Of a stretch of 64,000 nucleotides of DNA, positions 9,222 through 17,989 are shown piece after piece. The DNA comes from an uncultured Acidobacteriia bacterium (GTDB taxonomy: Bacteria > Acidobacteriota > Terriglobia > Bryobacterales > Bryobacteraceae). Made by a program: the position numbers and the translations under genes. The notes under the pieces were generated by a model. It searched no databases, had not been told where the DNA came from, and saw only the letters and a list, made by a program, of their open reading frames with translations. The DNA is taken from NCBI GenBank assembly GCA_903929755.1, contig CAIYVZ010000082.1:1-64000 (forward strand), written 5' to 3'. How positions within the stretch are numbered: the first letter of the stretch is position 1; each line of letters begins with the position of its first letter.

Positions 9222-9738
9222 TTGATTGCTCTCCTAAACCGTTGCATTCAACATCTCCGTGCTGCATCAGGTGAAGCAGCACACGTTTATGTAAATGAAA
9301 CGTAAGGTTAACGTTAACTGTATGTAATGTCAACGGTTGCGGTTTCGGCAAAGATGTACAATATGTAACAAGGTACTACTATTACTGGTACTTTAAGTTG
9401 GGAAATCGTTTCTGTTTTAGGCACCCCTTCAGCTCAGCCATATCTCTTCCGCTCTCCGATTCTGATTAGTCTGGGCAACCTCGCAGTGCCAGTGTCGCTT
9501 CGCTCCGACGCCTGATCGGTTTGCCTCCGGAATTATTGATCGCGTTCAGTGGAATCTTCACCTGCAAGCGAAACTAGTACCGAAACCCTCCATTCCAAGG
9601 TGCTTTGTCCGTCCCCGTTGCTGGCATGGAAGGCGTTACTACTGGCAGTAAAAGGTTCGCGGAACCCTTCAGTTTGGCCCGCAAAACCCGGCTGCCGGCT
9701 GCGCCCCGGCAACCGCGCGGGCAAATACCCTCACCTGC
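9222..9738. other. Intergenic region upstream of the PEP-CTERM gene, no gene seen
   Basis: About 500 bases that are less GC-rich than their neighbours in the part nearest the PEP-CTERM gene (about 9290-9420). They hold the probable promoter and one 12-bp palindrome at 9307-9318. The rest has only short frames without recognisable content. Confidence 0.5.
9307..9318. promoter_or_regulatory. 12-bp palindrome upstream of the PEP-CTERM gene
   Basis: The perfect palindrome GTTAACGTTAAC lies 86 bases before the start codon of the PEP-CTERM gene in locally AT-richer DNA. It could be an operator half-site pair or a chance palindrome. No matching regulator gene is adjacent. Confidence 0.3.
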
Positions 9739-9852
9739 CCTTTCGAAGGCCGCGACTTCCGCTTCACTGACGTGGCAGGCAAAACCGCCCTGGTTGCGAT
9801 GTGGAAGTACTGGTACCCCAAGGCGATTTCGCTCGCCCGCGCCCTGGTATAA
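9739..9852 (+). pseudogene. Fragment of a DUF1501 gene 3' end, copy 1
   Basis: The plus frame encodes PFEGRDFRFTDVAGKTALVA. This differs at only two positions from the corresponding 20 residues at the C-terminus of the intact DUF1501 protein (PFEGRDFRLTDVAGKTDLVA, encoded before 8208). After MWKYWYPK the similarity stops, and the frame ends at a TAA at 9850-9852. There is no upstream DUF1501 body. It is a decayed fragment of a paralogue or of a partial duplication. Confidence 0.7.
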
Positions 9853-9939
9853 CCCTCGCCGATGCCGGAATCGAAGCTGTCGCCTCTCGTCGCATCGCCC
9901 CATCTGCCGCAGGTTGGATCTTTCGTCACACCCCGCGGC

Positions 9940-9978
9940 GAGCGAAAAACCGATCTCGTCGCCGCACTGAAAGCCTGA
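9940..9978 (+). pseudogene. Fragment of a DUF1501 gene 3' end, copy 2
   Basis: The frame encodes ERKTDLVAALKA followed by TGA at 9976-9978, matching the terminal GKTDLVAKLKSA of the intact DUF1501 protein at 8208. It is short, so chance cannot be excluded on its own. The presence of copy 1 ninety bases earlier makes common origin likely. Confidence 0.5.
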
Positions 9979-10002
9979 CTCAAGCCCGGAACTCCGTCTC
10001 GT

Positions 10003-11235
10003 TTACTTCAAGGCGAGCGACAATGGGTGGATTGTTGTGGTCATCTGGACGATGAAAATCGGGTCAAAATGGCCGTTCCGTTCGGAATGTGTTCCAATGA
10101 AGCCGGTCTTTATAATCTGATGGGCGTTGGGACGAAACCCCACCGATCCCGACCACTCTTCGCCTCCGGAAAGAAAGTTTGAATGCAGCTTTCCGGCCCG
10201 GACGGCCACAAACCACCGGGGATGCAAAACCCGTTGGACTTCCACGTATCCGGCTGTTTGCGTAAACGTCGGAATAGCGCGATACGGCAGCACAAAACGC
10301 TGCCATTCACCCCGAATATTCCAGTGCCCGATCGCCCAGTCCCCGTCGATTCCCATGCCATTCGCGGGCAGGTCCCGCGGCTTCGCTTCCCCCGGCAAAT
10401 AGTAGGGGAGATTCCGGGAAAGGTAGGGGCCGTGATAAGCCGAACCTCCAACCCGTAGTCCCTGCCGGATCGTGTAACCAGCTCCTCCCGCCCAGTTGGC
10501 GTATTGGTCGCTGGCGAACACGCTTCTGGGATTGACAGAAGACGACGTTGTGAACTGCAAACGCGCATCCACTCTTCCCACGGTGACATCTGCCTCGGCT
10601 CCCGTCATCCCGATTGTCGAAACCGGCTTGTAGTAGCCGTACGTCTGTGGCGCGTCCGTAAGCGGGTTGTCCGCATCGTCGTAACGAAGCAGGAAAGAGC
10701 CAAATGCCGACATTACCTGTCCCGCTCTCACCACCAGGGCACCGCGGTTCCAGACTCGCGTATAGCTAAGGTTCCCCTGGAGAATGCGAGCCCGTACTCC
10801 ATTTCCGGTCGACGTGAAATCCGCCTGGTAATAGGGCCTCGACACTGCCTGCACGGCACCGGAAACGCTCCAGTGTTCGCTCAGCTTGATTGTCGGGTAG
10901 AGGACCGCTCTCACCCCCGCCGCCATTCCGGAGCCCTGCCGGGGGGCGTCGCTCAATTGTCCCGCAAATGCGGCCTGCCCGGTTATGGTCGCGCGGACAT
11001 CAATGCCCCCGCCCCCTTCCTGGCCGAAGCTTCGAATCACCATGCCGAAAATAAGAAAGATGCTTCGCAGAAGCGCAGCGGCCCCAGGGGCGGCCTCAAA
11101 CAGGAGTGGCGCACCGTCCAAAGCGCCGCCCCGGCGAGCCCGACCGCGGGCGCAGACCACAGCAGTTCTTATCCTGGCTAAGCTGTACGAGAGTCTGCGC
11201 GTCTGGTCACGCGTGTTCCTAAAAAGCTGTTTCAT
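10003..11235 (-). CDS. Outer-membrane beta-barrel protein, third gene of cupredoxin/HD-GYP operon
   Basis: A 410-residue protein. Residues 1-71 are basic and then hydrophobic (LLRSIFLIFGMVIRSFGQ), consistent with a long signal region. The rest is a series of amphipathic beta-strands with aromatic ends, such as VWNRGALVVRAGQVMSAFGS, AGYTIRQGLRVGGSAYHGPY and WNIRGEWQRFVLPY. This is the pattern of an outer-membrane barrel or porin-like protein. Its start codon overlaps the stop of the HD-GYP gene by four bases (ATGA), so the two are translated together. The internal Met in GMVIRSFGQ is an alternative start giving a shorter signal peptide. The substrate is unknown. Confidence 0.75.
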   Translation of the reverse strand: MKQLFRNTRDQTRRLSYSLARIRTAVVCARGRARRGGALDGAPLLFEAAPGAAALLRSIFLIFGMVIRSFGQEGGGGIDVRATITGQAAFAGQLSDAPRQGSGMAAGVRAVLYPTIKLSEHWSVSGAVQAVSRPYYQADFTSTGNGVRARILQGNLSYTRVWNRGALVVRAGQVMSAFGSFLLRYDDADNPLTDAPQTYGYYKPVSTIGMTGAEADVTVGRVDARLQFTTSSSVNPRSVFASDQYANWAGGAGYTIRQGLRVGGSAYHGPYLSRNLPYYLPGEAKPRDLPANGMGIDGDWAIGHWNIRGEWQRFVLPYRAIPTFTQTAGYVEVQRVLHPRWFVAVRAGKLHSNFLSGGEEWSGSVGFRPNAHQIIKTGFIGTHSERNGHFDPIFIVQMTTTIHPLSLALK

Positions 11236-12950
11236 GCCACCTCCAGCAATTCGTATCTCGGCTCGCTCGAATTCTTCCAGTCCAGGCGGATACGGCAGAA
11301 TGCGTCCACAATAGTCGGGTCGAACTGCGACCCGGAACTCGCGCGCAGAATTCGGATCGCTTCATCGTGAGCCATCCCCCGCCGGTATGGCCGATCACTG
11401 GTCATTGCATCGTAGGCGTCTGCCACGTGAACTATGCGGGCAGCCCGTGGCACATCTTCGCCGCGCAATCCCAGCGGATAGCCCGAACCATCCCAGTTTT
11501 CATGATGAAAGCGAACCATGTCCAGATAGGGCGCAAATCCATGAACACTACGCAAGATCCCGTAACCGAAATCCGGGTGCTGTTTAATAGCGTCAAATTC
11601 CTCCGGGGTTAGCTTTCCTGGCTTGCGGAGAACCGCGTCTGGCACGCCGATCTTGCCGATGTCGTGCAGCAGGGCGCCAATGCCGATCTCCGCCACTTGT
11701 TCGTTCCCCAAACCGAGTTCCTGCCCAATCGATCGGGAGAATGCGCTCACCCGTTCGCTGTGACCTGCCGTGTATTTGTCGCGGGTGTCCAGAGCAATTG
11801 CCATCGCCCCCACAAATTCCACGTAGGCGTTTCGAAGGCTCTCCCGGCCCTCTCGGACTGCGGCTCCGGCCCTGTTCAGACTTGCTGCCAGTTCCCTTAC
11901 CTCGCGAACGCTGGAGAAATCTTCCCCGAATTCCGCCCACGGCTCTGCCTCTGTGCCGTTCCGCAGCCGGGCGGCTATCTTCACCACTGGCTCCGCGATA
12001 TTCCTGGCCGCCAGTACGCTGAAAAGGGCCGTTGCCAGCAATGAACCCATACCAGCCCAAAGAAACGTCCGATTCAAAACCTCATGGAGCGGGCGGCTTG
12101 CCTCGTCCAGGTTCTGCAGACTGCGAAGTTCCATCCCCCCAGGCCCTGGTCCTTCTTTACCGAACCTTGCCTCGGCGCGAACCACGCCAGTACCTGCGCC
12201 CCCAAGCCGGTACGAGACGTATTCCCGTCCGCCGATCTGAATCTGGCACTCCTCCAGGCCAATACAGGGCTGAACCGCCTGAGAGGCATCCTTATGGGAT
12301 ATCCCGCGCAGGTTCGAGCCCACTACCGCACCATCGTGCAGCAGAATCGTATCCGTATGGAAGGCACTGAAGTCCAGCGGCTCGCCAACCATAACGAAAC
12401 CGAGGTTTTCAACTCCCTGATTCACGGCCACTGCGGTGATCCGGTACACCGTCCCATCGAACAGGAATGGTTCCTTGGTGGTGGGATGAGGCAACTCACC
12501 CGAGAGGCTCCGTACGTTTGTCGGCGCGTTCCCGGCCGCGGCTTGCACGCCTCCTTCCCTGTTTTCAGGCCTGGCCACCACTCCCGCCAGGGGAGTCCCC
12601 GACTCGTCGGACACCATCAGCAGACCAAACCCCATCGACTCGCACAACTCAACCAACTGATCTTCGACCGTCTGTTTTGCCTCAACGCTGTTCGGATTGG
12701 AAACGATCAGCTGCAGTCCGGCCTTCAGTGCCGAGTTCTCCGCCGCCAATTGGAGAGAACGCTGATTCGCCCTCTCACCCGTCAGTCGCAGCCGATCTTC
12801 CGACACCTGATTCTCTCGCAACGTCGTCCGCAACTGCCCGCGTACCGTGCCCTCGATATGGTGCTGAATCGCAAGGAAGCTCCCTCCCAGCAGGAGTGCG
12901 AAATGCGCAAAAGAGAGCAAGAAGACCCGAGTCTGGAACCGTAGTGTCAT
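11232..12950 (-). CDS. Membrane-bound HD-GYP receptor (probable c-di-GMP phosphodiesterase)
   Basis: A 572-residue receptor. TM1 at about 8-28 is followed by a periplasmic sensor domain (about 30-295), TM2 (about 296-315), a HAMP-like linker and an HD-GYP domain (about 375-555). Catalytic signatures are complete: H397 in GHSER, H429-D430 in LLHDIGKIG, HHENWDGSGYP with the GYP at 490-492, and DAYDAMTSDRPYR. Intact HD-GYP domains hydrolyse cyclic di-GMP. The gene is the middle member of an operon with ATGA overlaps on both sides. The upstream cupredoxin lipoprotein and downstream barrel suggest that an envelope redox or copper signal is passed to c-di-GMP levels; this link is inference. Confidence 0.92.
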   Translation of the reverse strand: MTLRFQTRVFLLSFAHFALLLGGSFLAIQHHIEGTVRGQLRTTLRENQVSEDRLRLTGERANQRSLQLAAENSALKAGLQLIVSNPNSVEAKQTVEDQLVELCESMGFGLLMVSDESGTPLAGVVARPENREGGVQAAAGNAPTNVRSLSGELPHPTTKEPFLFDGTVYRITAVAVNQGVENLGFVMVGEPLDFSAFHTDTILLHDGAVVGSNLRGISHKDASQAVQPCIGLEECQIQIGGREYVSYRLGGAGTGVVRAEARFGKEGPGPGGMELRSLQNLDEASRPLHEVLNRTFLWAGMGSLLATALFSVLAARNIAEPVVKIAARLRNGTEAEPWAEFGEDFSSVREVRELAASLNRAGAAVREGRESLRNAYVEFVGAMAIALDTRDKYTAGHSERVSAFSRSIGQELGLGNEQVAEIGIGALLHDIGKIGVPDAVLRKPGKLTPEEFDAIKQHPDFGYGILRSVHGFAPYLDMVRFHHENWDGSGYPLGLRGEDVPRAARIVHVADAYDAMTSDRPYRRGMAHDEAIRILRASSGSQFDPTIVDAFCRIRLDWKNSSEPRYELLEVA

Positions 12951-13693
12951 CGCGCAGCCCGCATTCCAGGGGAAGCCCCGTGCTTTTCTTCGCTGGCCCC
13001 CTCTTCTGCAAAAGGAATCAGGATTTCGAGGTTCATGTCACGGCCCTCAACTACGTCAATCCTTCTCCGCACGGAGCCCGTTGCTTTGTGCCAGGCTACC
13101 AGCGTATAGCTTCCCGGAGGGACATCATGAAGCGCAAAGTGCCCGTCCCCGGCTGCCTTGGCATACCACTGGTTGGGTGCCACCACTACAGTGGCCACCA
13201 TGTTGGGGTGCAGGTGGCAATTCACAAACACTACCCCCGGCTCGTTGAAAACGACCGTACGGCTGCTTCCTTTTGGATAGTTCCCGAGATCAAAAGCTTT
13301 GGCCTTCGACAGCGAAAAGACGTTGTGGAATATCTTGTCCCGGTTCGGGAACTGCACGCTTGACCCAACCGGAATTACTATCGTTTCCTGCACGAAACGA
13401 CGGTTTTCCTGTTCGAGCACTGCTGTTACCGGAAGTACCGGCTCCTTTGCCCTGCCTTCCAGGTAGACCAGTACCCGGCTTCTTTCCAGCGAGAGCCGAT
13501 CCCCTGGCTCATCCGGCTTCACCGCTACAACGGTGCCCCTCTGGTACAGAGGCAGGGTCTCGGTAACCCGCATCCTCGTAAGCTGTCTCTTCACTACGAC
13601 GGTTCCTTCAATATTCGCCGCGCGGCAGCCTGCGCTGAACACGACGACCGCTGCAACGAAAGACAACACTCGGATTCCCCTCGCCTTGGCCAT
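12947..13693 (-). CDS. Cupredoxin-domain lipoprotein with regulatory beta-sandwich
   Basis: A protein of 248 residues. The N-terminus is a lipoprotein signal peptide with a lipobox ending at Cys23 (FSAGC). A cupredoxin domain follows at about 75-172, with likely copper ligands H123 (KIFHNVF), C159, H162 and M165 (NCHLHPNM), the arrangement seen in plastocyanin-like methylamine-utilisation-type proteins. A short carboxypeptidase-regulatory-like sandwich (DGHFALHDVPPGSYTLVAWH) ends the protein. It is the first gene of the operon that continues with the HD-GYP receptor, whose start overlaps its stop by four bases. Met at 13693 was chosen; a TTG at 13699 is possible. The promoter should lie in 13694-13954. 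Confidence 0.87.
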   Translation of the reverse strand: MAKARGIRVLSFVAAVVVFSAGCRAANIEGTVVVKRQLTRMRVTETLPLYQRGTVVAVKPDEPGDRLSLERSRVLVYLEGRAKEPVLPVTAVLEQENRRFVQETIVIPVGSSVQFPNRDKIFHNVFSLSKAKAFDLGNYPKGSSRTVVFNEPGVVFVNCHLHPNMVATVVVAPNQWYAKAAGDGHFALHDVPPGSYTLVAWHKATGSVRRRIDVVEGRDMNLEILIPFAEEGASEEKHGASPGMRAAR

Positions 13694-13954
13694 GTACAAC
13701 TCCTGCCGCGTATATCGGGGGAATCGAACATATTCTTTAGCCCTGGGGGCCTGTCTTTGCAGAGATTTTTTAGGCCGGCTCTTATGCCCCGGAGTCGAAT
13801 GCTCTCTCAGCGCGGCCGACGGGCTCGCAGCCCCAAAGCCCCGCTTCCACTCTGCTTGTCTGTGTCATCGCGCCCGGTCCTGCCGTGAAGTCTCGCCGCT
13901 CACTTCCATACGGGTACGCTGATGCCACGGCCCTTGGATTTCATTCAGCCACAC

Positions 13955-14665
13955 CTACTTCTTCCCGCAGACCCCGCCCGGACACCGGTTATTCTCCTCG
14001 CAAACATACTCGAAGATCCCCATCTGCTCCCAATCCGGCTTTAACTTCATCTCAAACTCCTGACTCCACGGAGCCGTGAAAATCTTCGGGTCGTCAATCG
14101 TCAGCGCATACTTCAGGGTCGTCGCATCTTTACGCGAAATCCGCTCCACCGTCCGCATCGCATCGCTGTGCATCCGGTACTCTTTCGGATCCGTGTAGAA
14201 GTAATCGTCCAGCGACCATCTCTTGAAGTTGGTCGTCTCAATCACCAAAACCTCGCCTTCCCAGTGCCCCACCGGGTCGCCATAAAACATCGGCTCCAGA
14301 CCCTCCCTGTGCGTGCGCCCGTCCAGCGGAATCAGCCTCGTCATCGCCTGAAACTCGTGCGCCATCACCAGGTAGTCTTTGTTCTGGATAAACCGCACCG
14401 CATTCGCCGACAACATCCCCGAAGGAAAGCCCGCCGGCAGACAGAAATCTCGGGGCTCGTCATGCCGCATATCGCCCGTGCGAGGCTCAATAAACAACTC
14501 GCCGCCCTGCTTCCGCGGAGCAAAGTTCTTTCGGTCAAAAATCGTCGCCGAGCCTTTTCCCTTAGCTGCATCCGGACTCTTCGGCCACTCATAAATCCCG
14601 CTGAAATCCGGCTTCTGGGCCCACGCCCCCAGCGCCAGCGCGAATAAACAAACGAACGCTCTCAT
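13955..14665 (-). CDS. Secreted acidobacterial protein of unknown function
   Basis: A 236-residue protein with a signal peptide (MRAFVCLFALALGAWAQ) and a body containing KPDFSGIYEWP, RDFCLPAGFPSG, MTRLIPLDGRTHREGLEPMF, GDPVGHWEGEVLVIETTNF and a C-terminal Cys-rich tail (CEENNRCPGGVC). The phrase GxSxGxWEGDxLVxET is recurrent in secreted proteins of Acidobacteria and some Proteobacteria found next to DUF6152 genes, but no activity is known to me. Its ATG overlaps the TGA of the upstream DUF6152 gene by four bases, so they form a coupled pair. Confidence 0.78.
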   Translation of the reverse strand: MRAFVCLFALALGAWAQKPDFSGIYEWPKSPDAAKGKGSATIFDRKNFAPRKQGGELFIEPRTGDMRHDEPRDFCLPAGFPSGMLSANAVRFIQNKDYLVMAHEFQAMTRLIPLDGRTHREGLEPMFYGDPVGHWEGEVLVIETTNFKRWSLDDYFYTDPKEYRMHSDAMRTVERISRKDATTLKYALTIDDPKIFTAPWSQEFEMKLKPDWEQMGIFEYVCEENNRCPGGVCGKK

Positions 14666-15078
14666 TTCTTATCCTGCCCCTGATTGGGAACCTTGTCTTC
14701 AGACCCCGCCGTAAACACCATGCGCCCGTCCGGGAACGTCACCCGGCCCCCGGAGGCATTATTTGACCCGTCCCGCGCCCGGTATCCGTCCACCTGAATC
14801 GTCATCCCCGGCTGAATCACGCTCTTGGTAATCCCGCGCCGCATCAGTTGCCCGGGCGCGCCCCCAGAAAAGCCCCAGTTCGTCACCTTCCCGCTTGCAT
14901 CCTTAATATCCGCGTAAAACCAGACGTGGGGATTCTGCCACTCCACCTTGGTCACCACGCCGGTCAGCCGGATCGGTTTTGACTCGTCAAACTCCGCAAC
15001 AAACGAATGGTGGGCCGTCAGTGCGCCGACAAACCCCAGGTAAATCACAACCGATGCGCAAAGCTCTCGCAGTTTCAT
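14662..15078 (-). CDS. DUF6152 family secreted protein
   Basis: A small exported protein of 138 residues with a signal peptide ending near ALTA-HHSF. The mature start HHSFVAEFD and the strand TGVVTKVEWQNPHVWFYADI are hallmarks of DUF6152, an OB-like small domain common in Acidobacteria and Proteobacteria whose function is not established. Met at 15078 starts the signal peptide. The gene heads a two-gene unit with 13955-14665 and is divergent from the M49 peptidase at 15165, sharing an 86-base intergenic region. Confidence 0.85.
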   Translation of the reverse strand: MKLRELCASVVIYLGFVGALTAHHSFVAEFDESKPIRLTGVVTKVEWQNPHVWFYADIKDASGKVTNWGFSGGAPGQLMRRGITKSVIQPGMTIQVDGYRARDGSNNASGGRVTFPDGRMVFTAGSEDKVPNQGQDKK

Positions 15079-15164
15079 AGCGTTCTCCGCCAAATCATAA
15101 CACCGTCGGCCCCCGTCATCCAGGCCCTTCAGCTACCCTAAAATCCAGAAGGTGATTTCACGCC

Positions 15165-16838
15165 GTGGACCGCCCATTCCTTACCTGTCTCGCCGCCGTC
15201 GCCCTCGCGGGCACCACCCAAATGCCAGCCGCTGACGCTACGCTCCCCCAACTCCAACAAATGACCGCGCGCTTCGCCCCTGTCGATCTCAAAGTCGATA
15301 CCTCGAAGCTCTCCCCGCAGGACCGCCTTGCCCTGCGCCCCCTCATCGAGGCCGCCCGCATCATTGACACTATTTTTCTCCGTCAGGTATGGGCCAGTAA
15401 TCCCGCCCTGCAGGACAGGCTCAAGCTCGACACCTCCCCCCTCGGACGCGCCCGCTACGACTACTTCTGGCTCAATAAAGGCCCCTGGTCCGACCTCGAC
15501 CAGCACCAGGCTTTCCTCCCCGGCGTGCCCCCCCGCAAACCCCTCGGAGCCGGCTTCTACCCCGAGAACATGACGAAGGCCGACTTCGAAAAATGGGTCG
15601 CCACCCTCTCCCCTAAAGATAAGGATGCCGCCGAAGGCTTCTTCACCGTCATCGGCCGCGACGGAGCCGGGGGCCTCCGCTCCATCCCCTACTCCGACGC
15701 TTACAAAGAACAGCTGCAAGCCTGCGCCCGCCTCCTCCGCGATGCCGCGAAGCTCACCTCCAACGCCACCCTGAAGCACTTCCTCGAAACCCGAGCCAAA
15801 GCCTTCCTCACCAACGACTATTACGAGTCCGACGTAGCCTGGATGGATCTCGATGCCCCCCTCGACATCACCATCGGGCCCTACGAAACCTATAACGACG
15901 AGATCTTCGGCTATAAGGCCGGTTTTGAAGCCTACGTCAACATTCGCGACGACGCCGAGACCGCAAAACTCCGCTTCTTCGGCGATCACATGCAGGAGGT
16001 GGAGAATATCCTCCCGCTCGATCCTAAGTACCGCAATCCCAAAATCGGAGCCCTCGCCCCCATCCGCGTCGTCAACCAGATCATCGCCACCGGCGATGGC
16101 GACCATGGCGTCAAAACCGCCGCCTACAACCTCCCGAATGACGAACGCGTGGTCCGTGAAAAGGGCACCAAGCGCGTCATGCTCCGCAACGTTCAGGAAG
16201 CCAAGTTCAAAGCCAACCTGGTGCCCATCACGAAACTGGTCCTCGCGCCCGAAGCCGTCCAAAACCTGAGTTTCGAAGCCTTCTTCACCCACATCCTCGC
16301 GCACGAAATGAGCCACGGCATCGGCCCGCACACCGTCATGGTGAATGGCCACGCCTCCAGCCCCCGCCAGGAACTGAAGGAACTCTACAGCGCCATTGAA
16401 GAAGCCAAAGCCGACACGCTCGGCCTCTTCATGCTCCAGCACTTCTACAACAAGGGCTACCTGGAGCACGATGAAGTCCGCCTCTACAACACCTTCCTTG
16501 CGTCCTCTTTCCGCACCCTCCGCTTCGGCATTCACGAAGCGCACGGCAAAGGCATGGCCATCCAGTTCAACTACCTCGTGGGAAAAGGTGCCTTCGTCTA
16601 TCGCAACGGAACCTGGTCTGTCGATCAATCCAAAATCCGCCAGGCCGTAGCCGATCTCGCTCATGACCTGCTCACCCTCGAAGCTACCGGCGACTATGCG
16701 GGCGCGAAGAAAATGCTCGACACCCTCGGCGTCATCAACCCCGACATCGCCGCCACCCTCGACAAAGTCAACGCCATTCCGGTCGATATTCTCCCCGCAT
16801 TCGTTACCGCCAGACAGCTGGCACCCGCCGATCAATAA
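15165..16838 (+). CDS. M49-family (dipeptidyl-peptidase III-like) zinc peptidase
   Basis: A 557-residue zinc-dependent peptidase of the DPP III/M49 type. The zinc site is H380-E-M-S-H384 followed by a second motif EEAKAD at about 412-417, supplying the third ligand as in M49 enzymes. Classical DPP III has a six-residue HExxGH; the pentapeptide HExxH form seen here is known in some bacterial members. The first 20-25 residues (FLTCLAAVALAGTTQMPAADA) look like a signal peptide, so the enzyme is probably periplasmic. GTG at 15165 is the start. It precedes the PAS protein by nine bases. Confidence 0.85.
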   Translation: MDRPFLTCLAAVALAGTTQMPAADATLPQLQQMTARFAPVDLKVDTSKLSPQDRLALRPLIEAARIIDTIFLRQVWASNPALQDRLKLDTSPLGRARYDYFWLNKGPWSDLDQHQAFLPGVPPRKPLGAGFYPENMTKADFEKWVATLSPKDKDAAEGFFTVIGRDGAGGLRSIPYSDAYKEQLQACARLLRDAAKLTSNATLKHFLETRAKAFLTNDYYESDVAWMDLDAPLDITIGPYETYNDEIFGYKAGFEAYVNIRDDAETAKLRFFGDHMQEVENILPLDPKYRNPKIGALAPIRVVNQIIATGDGDHGVKTAAYNLPNDERVVREKGTKRVMLRNVQEAKFKANLVPITKLVLAPEAVQNLSFEAFFTHILAHEMSHGIGPHTVMVNGHASSPRQELKELYSAIEEAKADTLGLFMLQHFYNKGYLEHDEVRLYNTFLASSFRTLRFGIHEAHGKGMAIQFNYLVGKGAFVYRNGTWSVDQSKIRQAVADLAHDLLTLEATGDYAGAKKMLDTLGVINPDIAATLDKVNAIPVDILPAFVTARQLAPADQ

Positions 16839-16847
16839 CCAACGGCT

Positions 16848-17984
16848 ATGCAGCGGATCCTCAATGATTCTCGGGTCGGGCGCTTCGCCGTAGCGGTCAT
16901 GGCCGCGCCTCTGGCCCTGCTGTGTCACCTCGCGCTTGAGCCGTTGGCCGGCCCTGCTTCACTCTGGCTCTGCTTCATCGCGGGCGTCATCTTCGGAGCC
17001 TGGTACGGAGGCCTGAAGCCGGGTCTCATCACCACCTTCCTCCTCGTCGTCAGTTCCCTCTACTTCAACGTCGCCGCAGTCCCGAATGATCCCGACCGCA
17101 GTCCCGAGTACTGGGCCATCGCCATCTTTGCGCTCCTCTCGCTCGCCGTCTGCATCGCCATGCAGCGCCTCCGCATGGAGCGCTTCCAAACCATCCGCGC
17201 CAAATCTCAACTTGCCGAAGCTCTCGAATCCACCCAGGACATCGTTCTCTCCGTCGATCCGGAACTCCGCTGCGTCTACGCCAACGCCCGCGCCGGGCAA
17301 CTCGCGAAAAAGCCCCCCGCACAGCTCCTCGGCCGCAGCCTCCGGACAATCTTCCCCGAGACTCCCGGCACTGTCATTTATCGCGAACTAAACCACGTCC
17401 TCCTCCACCACGCCCCGACTCGTTTTCAGGACCGCCTCGAAGCCGCCAAACGCTGGTTTGAATTCGAAGCGACTCCCGTTTCCTCCGGTATCAACCTCTT
17501 CATCCGCGATATCACGGATCGTAAGAAAGCCGAACTCGCCCAGATCGCCAAAGTCCGAGCCCGCGAAGCCCTCTACGGGCAACTCAATCTGGTGGTCCGG
17601 GAAGCTCCCGTCGGAGTCATTGTCGTCACGCTCGACCTGCGCGTCGAACTGGCCAACACGGCCGCGTGTGAAATCTTCGGCACCCTCATGGAACCCGGAG
17701 CCCACCTTCTCTCCCGTCAGGCGGGTACCATGCGAAAGACCGACGGGGCCGAACTCGCCCCCCATCACTGGCCTCTCCGAGGCACCGTCATTTCCGGTGA
17801 ACCCATCATTAACCTCGAAGTCGATTACCAGCGTCCCGATGGTGCCCGCCTTACCCTGATCGTAAATTCCCTGGCCCTCACCACCGAGACCGGAGCCCGT
17901 AGCGGAGCCGTCGCCACCTACTCCAATATCACCGCGATCCGCGATCTGCAACGCGCTCTCCGCGCCAGCGATACGGTCGCTTAA
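16848..17984 (+). CDS. Membrane PAS-domain sensor without output domain
   Basis: A 378-residue protein. The first 110 residues form four hydrophobic segments including LWLCFIAGVIFGAWYGGLKP, which resembles the DUF4118/KdpD-type membrane sensor domain. Two PAS domains follow. The first, near 125-230, has ALESTQDIVLSVDPELRCVY and ends with LFIRDITDRKKAE. The second, near 245-365, has EAPVGVIVVTLDLRVELANT and ATYSNITAIRDLQRAL. No histidine kinase, GGDEF or other output domain follows; the protein ends shortly after the second PAS. It could signal by interaction, or be a kinase that has lost its catalytic half. Confidence 0.8.
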   Translation: MQRILNDSRVGRFAVAVMAAPLALLCHLALEPLAGPASLWLCFIAGVIFGAWYGGLKPGLITTFLLVVSSLYFNVAAVPNDPDRSPEYWAIAIFALLSLAVCIAMQRLRMERFQTIRAKSQLAEALESTQDIVLSVDPELRCVYANARAGQLAKKPPAQLLGRSLRTIFPETPGTVIYRELNHVLLHHAPTRFQDRLEAAKRWFEFEATPVSSGINLFIRDITDRKKAELAQIAKVRAREALYGQLNLVVREAPVGVIVVTLDLRVELANTAACEIFGTLMEPGAHLLSRQAGTMRKTDGAELAPHHWPLRGTVISGEPIINLEVDYQRPDGARLTLIVNSLALTTETGARSGAVATYSNITAIRDLQRALRASDTVA

Positions 17985-17989
17985 GCCCC

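Noticed and set aside
15138-16928. A 596-codon minus-strand frame antisense to the M49 peptidase.
   Set aside because: It is a mirror of the C/G-biased codon use of the real gene. Its translation is Val/Gly/Glu-rich with no motif, whereas the plus frame has the zinc site.
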